This document shows positions 37,149 through 45,691 of a DNA stretch of 64,000 bases, one piece after another. The first letter of the stretch is position 1. Every line of letters starts with the position of its first letter. The DNA is from Tritrichomonas musculus. Its lineage: Eukaryota > Parabasalia > Tritrichomonadida > Tritrichomonadidae. Made by a program: the position numbers and the translations under genes. The DNA lies in NCBI GenBank assembly GCA_039105265.1, contig JAPFFF010000049.1, forward strand, positions 124,001-188,000, in the 5' to 3' direction. Below the pieces are notes generated by a model, which was given only the letters and a program-made list of their open reading frames with translations, was not told where the DNA came from and ran no database searches.

Positions 37149-37679
37149 TTATTTTTGTTCACTCATTTTGCGTTTTGGTCTTCGATGTTTGGATGTGTTG
37201 AGTCTACGTGTTGGACTCAAATCAGCATCGAACGGAGTGATTTCAGTTTTATCAAGTGATTCATCGGTGTTTCTCAATTGATTCCAATACCTCGAATCAT
37301 TCCAAATCATCGACGGTGAAGGAGGGTTTGGTTGTTGAATGAATGATGATTTGATTCTGTTGATTCGTTGTTTAGCTTTTATTGAATCAACTTGTCTTTG
37401 TTTTTCTTTGGCATATACTTCATATATTGGGTCATCTTGTAATTGCTCAAATAACTTCTCTCTTATTCGAACTCTTCTTTCGAGTGCAGGGTGTTGTTTA
37501 AATGTTGGTGGCGGGCTTCTGATATTCCTGAATTTGCGAGGAATATAATAATCACATGTTGGTGGTGGTCCTTCAGTGATGTTAACGAATTTTGGTGTGT
37601 TTGGATAGTATTCAGGTGGTTTATATGATGAAGGTCCAAAAAAAGCTTCAAACACTGGAGGTGAATGATTGTTATTCAT
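37149..37679 (-). CDS. Proline-rich 176-aa protein
   Basis: ATG at 37679 (MNNNHSPPVFEAFFGPSSY). It is rich in Pro and Arg, with PPEYYPNTP, GPPPTCDYY, RSPPPTF and a basic C-terminus (RRLNTSKHRRPKRKM). The stop codon lies inside an AAAAATAAAA run. It is at the same place as the 331-aa gene of element 3, and both start MNN, but I see no further similarity. It may be a disordered virion or core protein. Confidence 0.6.
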   Translation of the reverse strand: MNNNHSPPVFEAFFGPSSYKPPEYYPNTPKFVNITEGPPPTCDYYIPRKFRNIRSPPPTFKQHPALERRVRIREKLFEQLQDDPIYEVYAKEKQRQVDSIKAKQRINRIKSSFIQQPNPPSPSMIWNDSRYWNQLRNTDESLDKTEITPFDADLSPTRRLNTSKHRRPKRKMSEQK

Positions 37680-37686
37680 TTTGAAT

Positions 37687-38037
37687 TCAATAAATTAATA
37701 AGCAACTGAATATAAATGATTCAGGTTCAATAACGTTTCCTTTCATGTCTGTGAACCATAAATGATATTCTTTTTTTGTGTTGTTCAGACACTCATATTT
37801 CCTGTATTTCGTTTGTCTTCTGTTGGCAAGCATTATGAAATGGTCGCAGAAAGGCATGAATTCAACTATATCTGAATGAACCATCAAATCACCGACAATA
37901 TGTTGATTGACAACAGCCCCACAATACTGAACAACAATGTACTTCTTGTTGCGACTATAAACGAAATCATCAGGAAGAATAAAATCTTTTGATTGTGTGT
38001 GATAGTATCGTTTTGTGATTTGTTGTTTAGCTTTCAT
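37687..38037 (-). CDS. Conserved 116-aa protein, strand-rich
   Basis: 116 residues; closely related to 55581-55973 in element 3: ITKRYYHTQS, SRNKKYIVVQYCGAV, VGDLMVHSDIV, FIMLANRRQTKYRKYE, and the end FSCLLIY. Alternating hydrophobics suggest a small beta-sandwich. It overlaps the integrase 3' end by 11 bp on the same strand, so the two are probably co-transcribed. A single-jelly-roll minor capsid or penton-like part is possible but not shown. Confidence 0.7.
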   Translation of the reverse strand: MKAKQQITKRYYHTQSKDFILPDDFVYSRNKKYIVVQYCGAVVNQHIVGDLMVHSDIVEFMPFCDHFIMLANRRQTKYRKYECLNNTKKEYHLWFTDMKGNVIEPESFIFSCLLIY

Positions 38038-39103
38038 TTTGCGTTTTATAAGTCAAAAAGAATACTTTATAATCATCATTCAAAGCATCTATTGATGAAC
38101 AAACATATTTTGTGTACATGATTGGTACAGTTATTATTGTTTTATTCTTCCGTGTTTTGTTAGTTTGACGCAAAGGATTTAATAGTTTACATTTAACGTT
38201 TCCAGACTCATAGCAAATGAATTCAGCGAGTTCATTGAACACTCTTCTTCGCTTTTCATGTTTCTTTTCTGTTTTTCCGTAATCGGTGTGAATGAGTATT
38301 ATATTTTTGGGTTTATATGATAGAAGACCTTTAAATTGTTGTTTTTGTTGAATCTCTTTCAATTGCATTGATTTCGCTCTTATGTATTGCCATTCAAGGT
38401 CGCGGTCATCTTGCATCTGTTGAGGTGTTAGATAAATGTATTTTGATTGTCGTTTGTCAAGGTATTCATCAGTTTCTTCGTCAAATGATGTGTATAAAGG
38501 ATTCAATAAGCGAAGAGATGAATGAGGAGTGTTATTGTACCATTCAACCATTTGTTGCATCAATACATTGTTTGTCATTCGTTGTTGTGATTGACCGAAA
38601 GCATTTCGTAATGTTCTGATTACGGCATCAACACATTTATGTGCATTCGTGAAAAGTGAATCATCAATGATTAACTTTATTTTGTTAGGAGCTTTGAATT
38701 TAATTGATGGTTTGTCTGATTGATATCGCTCTTTACCGTTGCAATAACTTTTGAATGCATTTGATATGAAAGCCTTTTCACCATCACATTTAATTGTTTC
38801 GATTCTGATATTCCTTTTATTGACTAGTTTATCAATTACTTTGATTACATACAACTCAGATTTGTAATCAATTGGTTCAACAATTAAGTATTTCGTGTTT
38901 ACATTGATTAGGACGAGATAAGCTTTGTTTAATGCAAACATTATATCGATTTCCCAACAATGAGGCTCAAATGAAAAATCAGGTTTTGATAGTTTCTTTA
39001 CTGTTTTCAATTGATAATCCTTAATATAGGGCTCGGTTTTAATGCCCGTGTCTTTGATGTACTTGTATTTAGATTTGAAAGGATAGTTGATTGATTCATT
39101 CAT
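38027..39103 (-). CDS. Retrovirus-like (RVE) integrase of element 2
   Basis: 358 residues. The RNase H-like core begins with CWEIDIMFALNKAYLVLINV (first acidic strand), IETIKCDGEKAF (second) and a helix HKCVDAVIRTLRNAFG, then YNNTPHSSLR as in Polinton c-integrases. The C-terminal part (FKGLLSYKPKNIILIH...GNVKCKLLNP) is a small beta domain. It inserts the linear DNA and creates the 6-bp duplication seen at the ends. A TTTATTTTTG box lies about 10 bp before the ATG. Confidence 0.9.
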   Translation of the reverse strand: MNESINYPFKSKYKYIKDTGIKTEPYIKDYQLKTVKKLSKPDFSFEPHCWEIDIMFALNKAYLVLINVNTKYLIVEPIDYKSELYVIKVIDKLVNKRNIRIETIKCDGEKAFISNAFKSYCNGKERYQSDKPSIKFKAPNKIKLIIDDSLFTNAHKCVDAVIRTLRNAFGQSQQRMTNNVLMQQMVEWYNNTPHSSLRLLNPLYTSFDEETDEYLDKRQSKYIYLTPQQMQDDRDLEWQYIRAKSMQLKEIQQKQQFKGLLSYKPKNIILIHTDYGKTEKKHEKRRRVFNELAEFICYESGNVKCKLLNPLRQTNKTRKNKTIITVPIMYTKYVCSSIDALNDDYKVFFLTYKTQNES

Positions 39104-39190
39104 TTGAATCGCAAAAATAAAGCATTAATTTATGAAGGAACTCTGTTCCCTTTTGCAAAGCAAAATGATTATTTAATGAAATCAATTTAT

Positions 39191-41134
39191 TTATTCATTT
39201 GCTTGGCTTCCTTTTGGTGTTTCATCATCAACGTAAACCAATCCGTCAAGAGATAAATGGAAATAGGTGTCGCGAGTGATGAACAACTGGGTCGGGCATG
39301 GATGATGAATGGTTCCATCTGGCTCAACAACATTGTAATATGTATCATCATCTCCAGTATATATTGGTTGCCCATTGACTTGTATTTGCACGTTTCCAAA
39401 ACCTGAATCTAAGCCGTCATAACAATATCCTGCACTCGCTCGTTCAGTTTGAATATTGAAAACAAATGATGTTGCATCACTGATTGTGTTGTTGTATCGT
39501 TTACCGTTCGCGTCATTCTTTGGCATTGTCATTGAGTCTTCAAATTCCTTTGTGCATGAAAGAGTGATTGCATCTAAATCACCAGCCGTTAATTGATTCT
39601 CAAAGAATCGTGCACCAATAGTTGAAACGTTTTCGTCTGGGAAGTTCTTTCCACCAATATTCAAGAAACAGTTTTGATAAACTGGGTTTTCAAAGACAGT
39701 TAAATCATTATGATGCTTTGGAAACATGATTGATAAATTAGTTGCATTGATTAATGGGATATTCAATGTTGACTTGATTCCGTTTGCTGCTGGAGCGATT
39801 GGGAAAGCATGATAATCAACTTTTTGTGAAGGAATGATTAAACCTTGTCTCAAAATGTCCTCAATTCCTTGTCTTGTAGCTTCACAAACACCAAAGCCTT
39901 GCATATTAGATTTACAAGCCATGATTGTCATTCGATTAACAGTTAATGTCGCTGTTTGTTTTGAATAATGAGCGCTCATCAACTTGTTGGCTTCAGTTTT
40001 AGATACAAAGTTAACGTAAACATGACCTGCATGTGATGGTTGAGGTAATTTACCATGTTCTTTGGTATAATGGGCTTGACAAATTGCTTTATTATCATCA
40101 GTCTTTTCAATTCCAAGTTCAGTAAATTCATCATCAGTAAAGCTAAATATTAATGAACAATTTTCAATCAGTTCATCGAAATCACCTCCAGATGCAGATA
40201 CGTATTGTTCTCTAACTTCATACTTCAATTGATATTTCGTTGGTGTTGGTTCAGGTGATGGTGGGTCTGGATTGTCTCCAGGTCCTGGAATCACAGCTTG
40301 ATTACCGATTTGTGTGAATTGATGTTTGAGGTGTCCTCGTGCTTTGATTTCCTTTAGTCTGTTTAATTCTTCCATCGATATTGAATCATTGTCTTCAAGA
40401 AATACTTTTGCTTCAGCAACTGTGTAAGGGTCTAATACTGCCCAAACAAGACCAGCTGGACTGACTTGAAAACGAATTGATAAATCACCAATGATTCCAT
40501 TAGGGAATAAATCAAATGCTTGTAAAGCAAGTAAATCATCAAAAGGAACATTCAAATCAAATTCGACTTCACTTCTTCCAGTGTTCTTAAATGAATTCAA
40601 GTTAACATAAACTCCTGCATGTGTCTGTGAATAGTTGCTAATGTTTTCCCACAATGAATGAACGAATCTGCGGCGTTTCTTCTCGGCTTCTGGTTTAACT
40701 GAAGAATACAAGAAGCCTTCACGAATGCATTCATTCTGTTGGTATCCGACATTGACATTATTATGAAGAATCTCTAACCTGTCAAACAACTGGTTTGATG
40801 ATTTGAAACCGACAAACAGTTTGTACAAGTTGTTGGGGTCATTGATTTCATTTAATTTACTCATATCTGTATTCAATGATAAATCTAATTTAACATGAAA
40901 TGTTAAGAAACCTTTATCAATATCACTTACGAAGTGGTCAGGATGTGTTAAACTGATTTGCGAATATTGACCAGCTGTAAACGGAGCTGGTTGGTCATGA
41001 CAGTCAACTGTTCTAAATGAAAATGAACGCGTACCGTCATTGACATTAATCATGTTTCTCATCTCTTCAAATGCATGAAGAACGTTTCCTGTTTCAGTGC
41101 GAAGATTATGAGCTCTCTCGTTTCTATATAACAT
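39191..41134 (-). CDS. Major capsid protein, double jelly-roll (element 2)
   Basis: 647 residues; homolog of 59499-61541. The N-terminal half: FRTVDCHDQPAPF, SLTHPDHFVSDIDKGFLTFH, FDRLEILHNNVNVGYQQNE, EFDLNVPFDDLLALQAFDLF. Near residue 290 is a Pro-rich linker (GPGDNPDPPSPEPTPT) and a domain of about 100 residues that differs strongly between copies. The C-terminal half has NRMTIMACKSNMQGFGVCE, IMFPKHHNDLTVFENPVYQ and ERASAGYCYDGLD. The length and two-domain plan fit Polinton hexon-type capsid proteins. It would form the icosahedral shell. Confidence 0.85.
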   Translation of the reverse strand: MLYRNERAHNLRTETGNVLHAFEEMRNMINVNDGTRSFSFRTVDCHDQPAPFTAGQYSQISLTHPDHFVSDIDKGFLTFHVKLDLSLNTDMSKLNEINDPNNLYKLFVGFKSSNQLFDRLEILHNNVNVGYQQNECIREGFLYSSVKPEAEKKRRRFVHSLWENISNYSQTHAGVYVNLNSFKNTGRSEVEFDLNVPFDDLLALQAFDLFPNGIIGDLSIRFQVSPAGLVWAVLDPYTVAEAKVFLEDNDSISMEELNRLKEIKARGHLKHQFTQIGNQAVIPGPGDNPDPPSPEPTPTKYQLKYEVREQYVSASGGDFDELIENCSLIFSFTDDEFTELGIEKTDDNKAICQAHYTKEHGKLPQPSHAGHVYVNFVSKTEANKLMSAHYSKQTATLTVNRMTIMACKSNMQGFGVCEATRQGIEDILRQGLIIPSQKVDYHAFPIAPAANGIKSTLNIPLINATNLSIMFPKHHNDLTVFENPVYQNCFLNIGGKNFPDENVSTIGARFFENQLTAGDLDAITLSCTKEFEDSMTMPKNDANGKRYNNTISDATSFVFNIQTERASAGYCYDGLDSGFGNVQIQVNGQPIYTGDDDTYYNVVEPDGTIHHPCPTQLFITRDTYFHLSLDGLVYVDDETPKGSQANE

Positions 41135-41183
41135 TTATGATTGAATAAAAAGGAAATAAATCACTTTTATCATCAATTAAATT
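41135..41183. promoter_or_regulatory. Divergent start region, capsid / amphipathic peptide
   Basis: 49 bp between the start codons of the capsid gene and the 84-aa gene; element 3 keeps 51 bp (61542-61592). Probably a shared late promoter region. Confidence 0.45.
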
Positions 41184-41438
41184 ATGGGTGTCGGTATATT
41201 CAACAAAATCAAGAACGCATTTAAATCAATTGGCGGTAAAGTTAAATCATTTGCTCAGAAAGCAGTTAAAGCATTACCAAAAGTTGTTGATGTTGGAAAG
41301 CAAATCATGGACAGAGTCAAACCAATCACACAATTCATTCCTGGTGTCGGTCAAGTAGTTGACGCAATTGATACAGGATTAAATGCTGTCGACAAAGTAG
41401 GTAAATTTGGTAAATCAATACTGAATGAAGTTAAATGA
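41184..41438 (+). CDS. 84-aa amphipathic minor virion protein (pVI-like)
   Basis: MGVGIFNKIKNAFKSIGGKV at the start is a cationic amphipathic helix, much like membrane-lytic peptides. It is followed by a second basic helix and a hydrophobic GVGQVVDAIDTGLNAV segment. The homolog at 61593-61847 has the same length. Position next to the capsid gene and the lytic-helix start match the role of adenovirus protein VI and Polinton minor capsid proteins, which sit inside the shell and disrupt membranes on entry. The functional link is inference from plan, not from a clear sequence match. Confidence 0.7.
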   Translation: MGVGIFNKIKNAFKSIGGKVKSFAQKAVKALPKVVDVGKQIMDRVKPITQFIPGVGQVVDAIDTGLNAVDKVGKFGKSILNEVK

Positions 41439-41474
41439 AAAACAATGAAAAATAATGATTTAAATTGAATATAA

Positions 41475-41951
41475 ATGAATGATAACATCAATGAACTTAA
41501 AGTAATAAACGAAAACATTAATGAATCAAAAGTGTTTAAATCAGTTGAAGAGTTCAATTTGTTCTATCAAAAGAATATCGAGCAAATGAAATCACAAACG
41601 ACTAACTATTTGAACAAGATTTATAAAATCATCACTAATGACGGTAATGAATACAAAATCACTAAACGTAATTGTACAGACGGTAAACGATGTGGTGGCG
41701 ACATTTATTTGAAGAAAGTTGGGAACACAATCACTAAAACACTTGAAAACGACAACATCAAGGCTGATATATCATTGATAAAGGAATCATTGAATGAATT
41801 CACTGAACAAATCAATCAATTGAACAACAAAAATAAAATACTTGAAGAACATATCAATAAGCTTTCAAATGTTGTTGACCAACAATCAAAAGTCATTAAT
41901 GAATACATTTTAAATGTTGTTGCTCCTGACAACCACCGAATGATTAAGTGA
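41475..41951 (+). CDS. Conserved 158-aa protein with C-terminal coiled coil
   Basis: Homolog of 61874-62320. The middle block is shared: EEFNLFYQKN, TTNYLNKIYKIIT, DGNEYKITKRNC and GGDIYLKK, a compact beta-hairpin-like domain with a conserved Cys. The C-terminal 60 residues form a coiled coil (ISLIKESLNEFTEQINQLN). It may trimerise and attach to the virion vertex or DNA. Its end overlaps the antisense 77-aa gene by 42 bp. Confidence 0.7.
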   Translation: MNDNINELKVINENINESKVFKSVEEFNLFYQKNIEQMKSQTTNYLNKIYKIITNDGNEYKITKRNCTDGKRCGGDIYLKKVGNTITKTLENDNIKADISLIKESLNEFTEQINQLNNKNKILEEHINKLSNVVDQQSKVINEYILNVVAPDNHRMIK

Positions 41952-42143
41952 ATCATGATGATTTAATGATTTAGTCGTTTTTGGAGGTGGTTCATGAAAT
42001 ACATTACCTTTTTCATTATAACATTTCACTGTCGGAGCTGAGTTTATTTTTGTTCTCTTCTTTTGCATCGTTAATTGTAATCTATCAAAATAGTTTTTGT
42101 GTTTATCATCATGAATGGTTCTCATTTGATTAATAGCAGACAT
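41910..42143 (-). CDS. Conserved basic 77-aa protein
   Basis: Homolog of 62322-62555, same length. Shared block: RTIHDDKHKNYFDRLQLTMQ, KRTKINSAP, then an HEPPPKTTKSLN tail. Basic and mostly disordered. It is the only minus-strand gene among plus-strand neighbours in both elements. A small core or scaffold protein is possible. Confidence 0.65.
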   Translation of the reverse strand: MSAINQMRTIHDDKHKNYFDRLQLTMQKKRTKINSAPTVKCYNEKGNVFHEPPPKTTKSLNHHDSLNHSVVVRSNNI

Positions 42144-42157
42144 TTAATTGTTATTAA

Positions 42158-42385
42158 ATGAGTGAACTAACAGAATACAAGAAAGAAATACCAGAACTAA
42201 AACGAATCAAACGAGGATTAAAAGAAAAGTGTTATGATTACAAACAATGTCTCAACAATATCAAATCAGGAATGTTGGGGTCTGATGGTCTTGCCGTTCG
42301 TGAGTCTCTTATCGAAGACATCAACAGTCTCAAAAATAAAGTTCATCAACTTGAGAATGAATTAAATGAATTGTCTAATAAATGA
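42158..42385 (+). CDS. Conserved 75-aa coiled-coil protein reaching into the TIR
   Basis: Homolog of 62572-62802. It starts with ELTEYKKEIPELKRIKR; KEKCYDYKQ and SGMLGSDGLAVRESLIEDI are conserved; the end is a leucine heptad helix (LKNKVHQLENELNEL). The last 72 bases lie inside the right TIR (from 42314), so the left TIR carries an inverted copy of this tail without a gene start. Function unknown. Confidence 0.7.
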   Translation: MSELTEYKKEIPELKRIKRGLKEKCYDYKQCLNNIKSGMLGSDGLAVRESLIEDINSLKNKVHQLENELNELSNK

Positions 42386-43555
42386 AACATCAATTGATGG
42401 TAATCATTAAATGAGTTCATATTATTTTTGTTCATTAGTCGTGTTGACGGCGGGCTTTAGCTCGACGGAAACCGACTGATATATACTACTAAACAAGTTC
42501 AAAGATGAAGATTCAAAGATGACAATTCAAAAGTGTCTACCCGATTTTTGAATGAAATGAGGGGCTAATTTTGAAAAAGTGGCAATTTTTTGAGTCATGG
42601 CGCTGAGGTTTGGGGTCTGTAAATCCTATGACGAGGGGTCATTTTTTAATCCCCTGCCCACAAAAATAAAACATTAATAAAGGATTCATTTATGTTTCAG
42701 TAAAGAAAGAACGCTTAATGCCAAGATGTGGACGGCTTCCATAATACAACCAATCATTAAAATAAACTTCATATTCCTTACCTTCATATAAATATCTCAA
42801 TTTAGTCTTTTGGTTCTTGTATTCAGTTAATAGAATACAACCAGCATCTTTAAATACTTTCCTCACATAATTTGGTGTGTATCGAATGCATTTTGCTTTG
42901 TGTGGTCTGTGTCCTGCATTCCATTTAGTTGGTCTTGTTTTGTATTCAAATCCTTCAAACAAATAAAACACATCAGCATTTGCAGTCGTATATTTAGAAA
43001 TCAATTCACAACCTTCAGCCTTCATCGATTCTCTCAATGCATCCTCTTTATTTTGTCTCTCTTCTTCATGTTTCTTTGCTTTATCTTCATCAGGACCTTC
43101 AGCTGTAATGTTCCTAACTTTCGAAAATCCGTTGTGCGGACATCTATAAAATGCATCAACAAACGCGTTCATTACTCTTTTGGGGTTCTTCTTAAAATAA
43201 AACTTAACTTGTCCGTAAACAGCCATGTCATTAGGGTATTCATACACTACAGCATCATATTTATTAAAGAATTCATCAAATTGTTCCTTTGTTGCTTTCA
43301 CATAAAACTTGCTTTCACTCTTAGGTACATCACAATCAAGTTCATTATATTTAATATCAATTGTATCCTTCAAAAATTGTTCAATCGATGTGGTGCAGGG
43401 TCTCATTTCATTAAAGATAAAAAATCAAAATAATTTCAGAAGTTGAGTAAATGCAGGAGTTTGATAATGGCTTTCATCTTTATGTTTAGATTAACGGTTG
43501 CTATCTTGCAGTAGTTTGGTTTATCCCCTGCAGTGCCGAGCACCTATATACTACT
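42314..43555 (-). repeat. Right TIR of element 2 (1242 bp)
   Basis: Inverse of 20797-22038, including the full TIR gene. The right copy of GACGTA follows at 43556-43561. No difference between the two TIRs was seen in the encoded proteins, which are identical. Confidence 0.95.
42690..43406 (-). CDS. TIR-encoded protein, right copy (238 aa)
   Basis: Identical in protein sequence to 20946-21662 and placed 149 bp from the element end in the same inward orientation. Both copies read toward the interior. The gene is doubled in dose because the TIRs are kept identical. Confidence 0.85.
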   Translation of the reverse strand: MRPCTTSIEQFLKDTIDIKYNELDCDVPKSESKFYVKATKEQFDEFFNKYDAVVYEYPNDMAVYGQVKFYFKKNPKRVMNAFVDAFYRCPHNGFSKVRNITAEGPDEDKAKKHEEERQNKEDALRESMKAEGCELISKYTTANADVFYLFEGFEYKTRPTKWNAGHRPHKAKCIRYTPNYVRKVFKDAGCILLTEYKNQKTKLRYLYEGKEYEVYFNDWLYYGSRPHLGIKRSFFTET

Positions 43556-43561
43556 GACGTA

Positions 43562-44597
43562 TAACTCGTCAATAGATGGAATCGTAGATGAAGTCTACCC
43601 TAACAGGATCCATTTCCAGTACCCTCCTGAATGGCATACCTCTAACGTAGACGAGAAGATCATCGGTATCAGAGCCATCCATCTCAAAAGCAAAAGCAGG
43701 ACAGTTCGATTCATGCTCTACATCAGGAAGTACCGTAAAGCAGAGTTCAAAGACAGGGGCGAAGCTGGGTTGGTCGATTATGTGATTGACTTAATGGATG
43801 AACGATTAGATAATCTTCCTGGAGTGTTCTGGGCTTTCCTTCGTCGTGAAGAGAATTCCGACCTGAAGGCCGTAATGAATGCTGCCTCTAACCAGAAGTA
43901 CGGTAAGATATTCTATCATCTGAATGACATTCAACGAATAGACATCATGAAGACAACCCTGAATAAGGGAGACGTGGACGAGTTCATGAAATATGCTTTC
44001 TCGACCGAAGAATCCAACGACATCAACATAGTCAACAAGGACTACAAGCATATGAAACAACTCATAATCGAGCAGCCCGATAACATACTGATCTACAGCG
44101 ATTACTATTGTGATTACTTGATCACCCCAGACAATGACGGCTCATATGAGAAGGTTTATGTATGGGACGATAACCATGAGGAATCCGATTACATGTATCC
44201 GTATCTACGTAATTCCCGTAACGTAGACTTCGACGAAGTCTGCTTCATTCACGGCTCCGATACACGAAACTTCCTGAACATCGGCCCGAATCCGAATCAA
44301 AACCATGTCGGATACACCAACGTGTACCATCGGAATCTGTACTTCCGCAACATCAGAACCGATTTGGATTGTCGAATCGCTGCCTCATTCGCAAGTCAAT
44401 CGAATCATAACATCATCGGATGTACTAACGAGACTTTCGAGAACATCAAGTACTATAAGATCAACGATAACGGTAATTCGTTCTGGATAGAGTGTTACGA
44501 CAACGATGATATCAATATCCCGATCAACTTCAACAATGATGTGGTCCTAACAATGGATGTTGTGTTCCTGCAGAACCGGAAGCTACTGTACTCTTAA
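43562..44597 (+). pseudogene. Beta-rich virion candidate of the GC-rich element, split by element 2
   Basis: The frame is open from the right edge of the GACGTA duplication to 44597; its first part lies left of element 2 at 20735-20796. The visible product is strand-rich: RIHFQYPPEW, IIGIRAIHLKSKSRTVRFML, a middle with EVCFIHGSDTRNFLNIGPNP, and the end VVLTMDVVFLQNRKLLYS. Its plan and length would suit a penton or minor capsid protein; I cannot prove the fold. It lies 10 bp ahead of the integrase gene. Confidence 0.6.
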
Positions 44598-44607
44598 TCC
44601 ATCGTAA

Positions 44608-45681
44608 ATGAGCCGCATCAAGTTCAAGACCATTGATGAAGTGTATACCAAGTACCCGACCAATACGATATCCAAGTTCAAGAGAATCGCTAATAGGTAT
44701 GGCTTTACTGATGATGAAGCTAAGGAGTTTCTGAGTAACAGAGTCGTTCACGATCAGCACGTTCCAGTGCCCAAATTCATGCATATCTATTCGAAGATCC
44801 GGCATGGCTTCCAGATGGATACCTTTATTGACAATCCCAATTACTTGATGCTCATCAACATCAATACCCGAAAGGCATATGCGTATGAGATGAACGGTAA
44901 GGGAGCCAAGGAAGTGCTGAGATCGTTAAACGAGTTCATTAAGGTAGAACCCGAATGTAAGTCCATTGAATCCGATGAAGATACGGCCTATTTATCGAAA
45001 TCCGTCCTCGACTTCATGAGAGAACACGACATTATCTATACGACCACAACGGATAATGACCATAACAAACTCGGTATCATCAATCGATTCATGAGGACCA
45101 TTCGCGACATGAAAGCTAACGAACCTTCCGCTGATGTGCTATCCTTAGTGGAGTCCTATAACGACATGCCTCACCGATATCTCGATTACAAGTCCCCTAA
45201 CGACATTACCGAAGAAGATGAGTTGGAGTATATCGATAAGATGAGTCATCAGGAGAGCCCATATAAGTTCGAACCTGGCGACTCCGTCAGGGTAGTTCTC
45301 GATAAGAGTCCGTTAACGAAGCACTGTTCCAATTTATCTAAGCAGTCCTACATCGTCGACTCCAAAGACGGCAATCAATTCGTGATCCGTTCTAGCGATG
45401 GTTCCGTGGATACTCTACCGGGATATAGGCTCGTGAAGGCTGCTAAGAACGTTCCGTTAGCGACGACCATTAAGAACGGCAAACGCGGTATCGTTAAGGA
45501 GATTCGATCGTATAATCAGAAACGAGACACCTACACGATTACGTACGAGGATTCCGACGTGACAGACACCATCAAAGCGAAGAACATGCGGGAAGGTCAT
45601 CCAACGAAATTATCGACTATGGAGCGTCAGTACTGGGTTAACCGAAAACGGATTCCCGATCAGATAAGGAAGTTCATTTAA
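44608..45681 (+). CDS. RVE integrase of the GC-rich element
   Basis: 357 residues from ATG at 44608 (TAAATGAG context). The core: FQMDTFIDNPNYLMLININT (first acidic strand), CKSIESDEDTAYLS (second), NDHNKLGIINRFMRTIRD helix, YNDMPHRYLDYKSP. The C-terminal half starts FEPGDSVRVVLDKSP, an SH3-like barrel seen after retroviral and Polinton integrase cores, then a second small beta domain (GIVKEIRSYNQKRDTYTI). It is distant from the other two integrases here, so this is a separate Polinton lineage. Confidence 0.85.
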   Translation: MSRIKFKTIDEVYTKYPTNTISKFKRIANRYGFTDDEAKEFLSNRVVHDQHVPVPKFMHIYSKIRHGFQMDTFIDNPNYLMLININTRKAYAYEMNGKGAKEVLRSLNEFIKVEPECKSIESDEDTAYLSKSVLDFMREHDIIYTTTTDNDHNKLGIINRFMRTIRDMKANEPSADVLSLVESYNDMPHRYLDYKSPNDITEEDELEYIDKMSHQESPYKFEPGDSVRVVLDKSPLTKHCSNLSKQSYIVDSKDGNQFVIRSSDGSVDTLPGYRLVKAAKNVPLATTIKNGKRGIVKEIRSYNQKRDTYTITYEDSDVTDTIKAKNMREGHPTKLSTMERQYWVNRKRIPDQIRKFI

Positions 45682-45691
45682 CGTCTCGTAA

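Larger units (their letters stand above)
20797..43555. mobile_element. Polinton/Maverick element 2, complete-looking, young
   Basis: 22759 bp between GACGTA duplications, with ends AGTAGTATATAGG and CCTATATACTACT. TIRs of 1242 bp look identical and the target duplication is exact, so insertion is recent. It encodes ATPase, small membrane protein, polymerase B with HNH insert, KilA-N protein, fibre, large conserved protein, integrase, capsid protein, amphipathic peptide and several small conserved proteins. All major frames are open, so it looks whole. No adenain-type protease was recognised. Confidence 0.95.

Noticed and set aside
38027-39103. LTR retrotransposon as the source of the integrases
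   Set aside because: No reverse transcriptase, gag or LTRs are near any of the three integrases. Each sits in a Polinton gene block.
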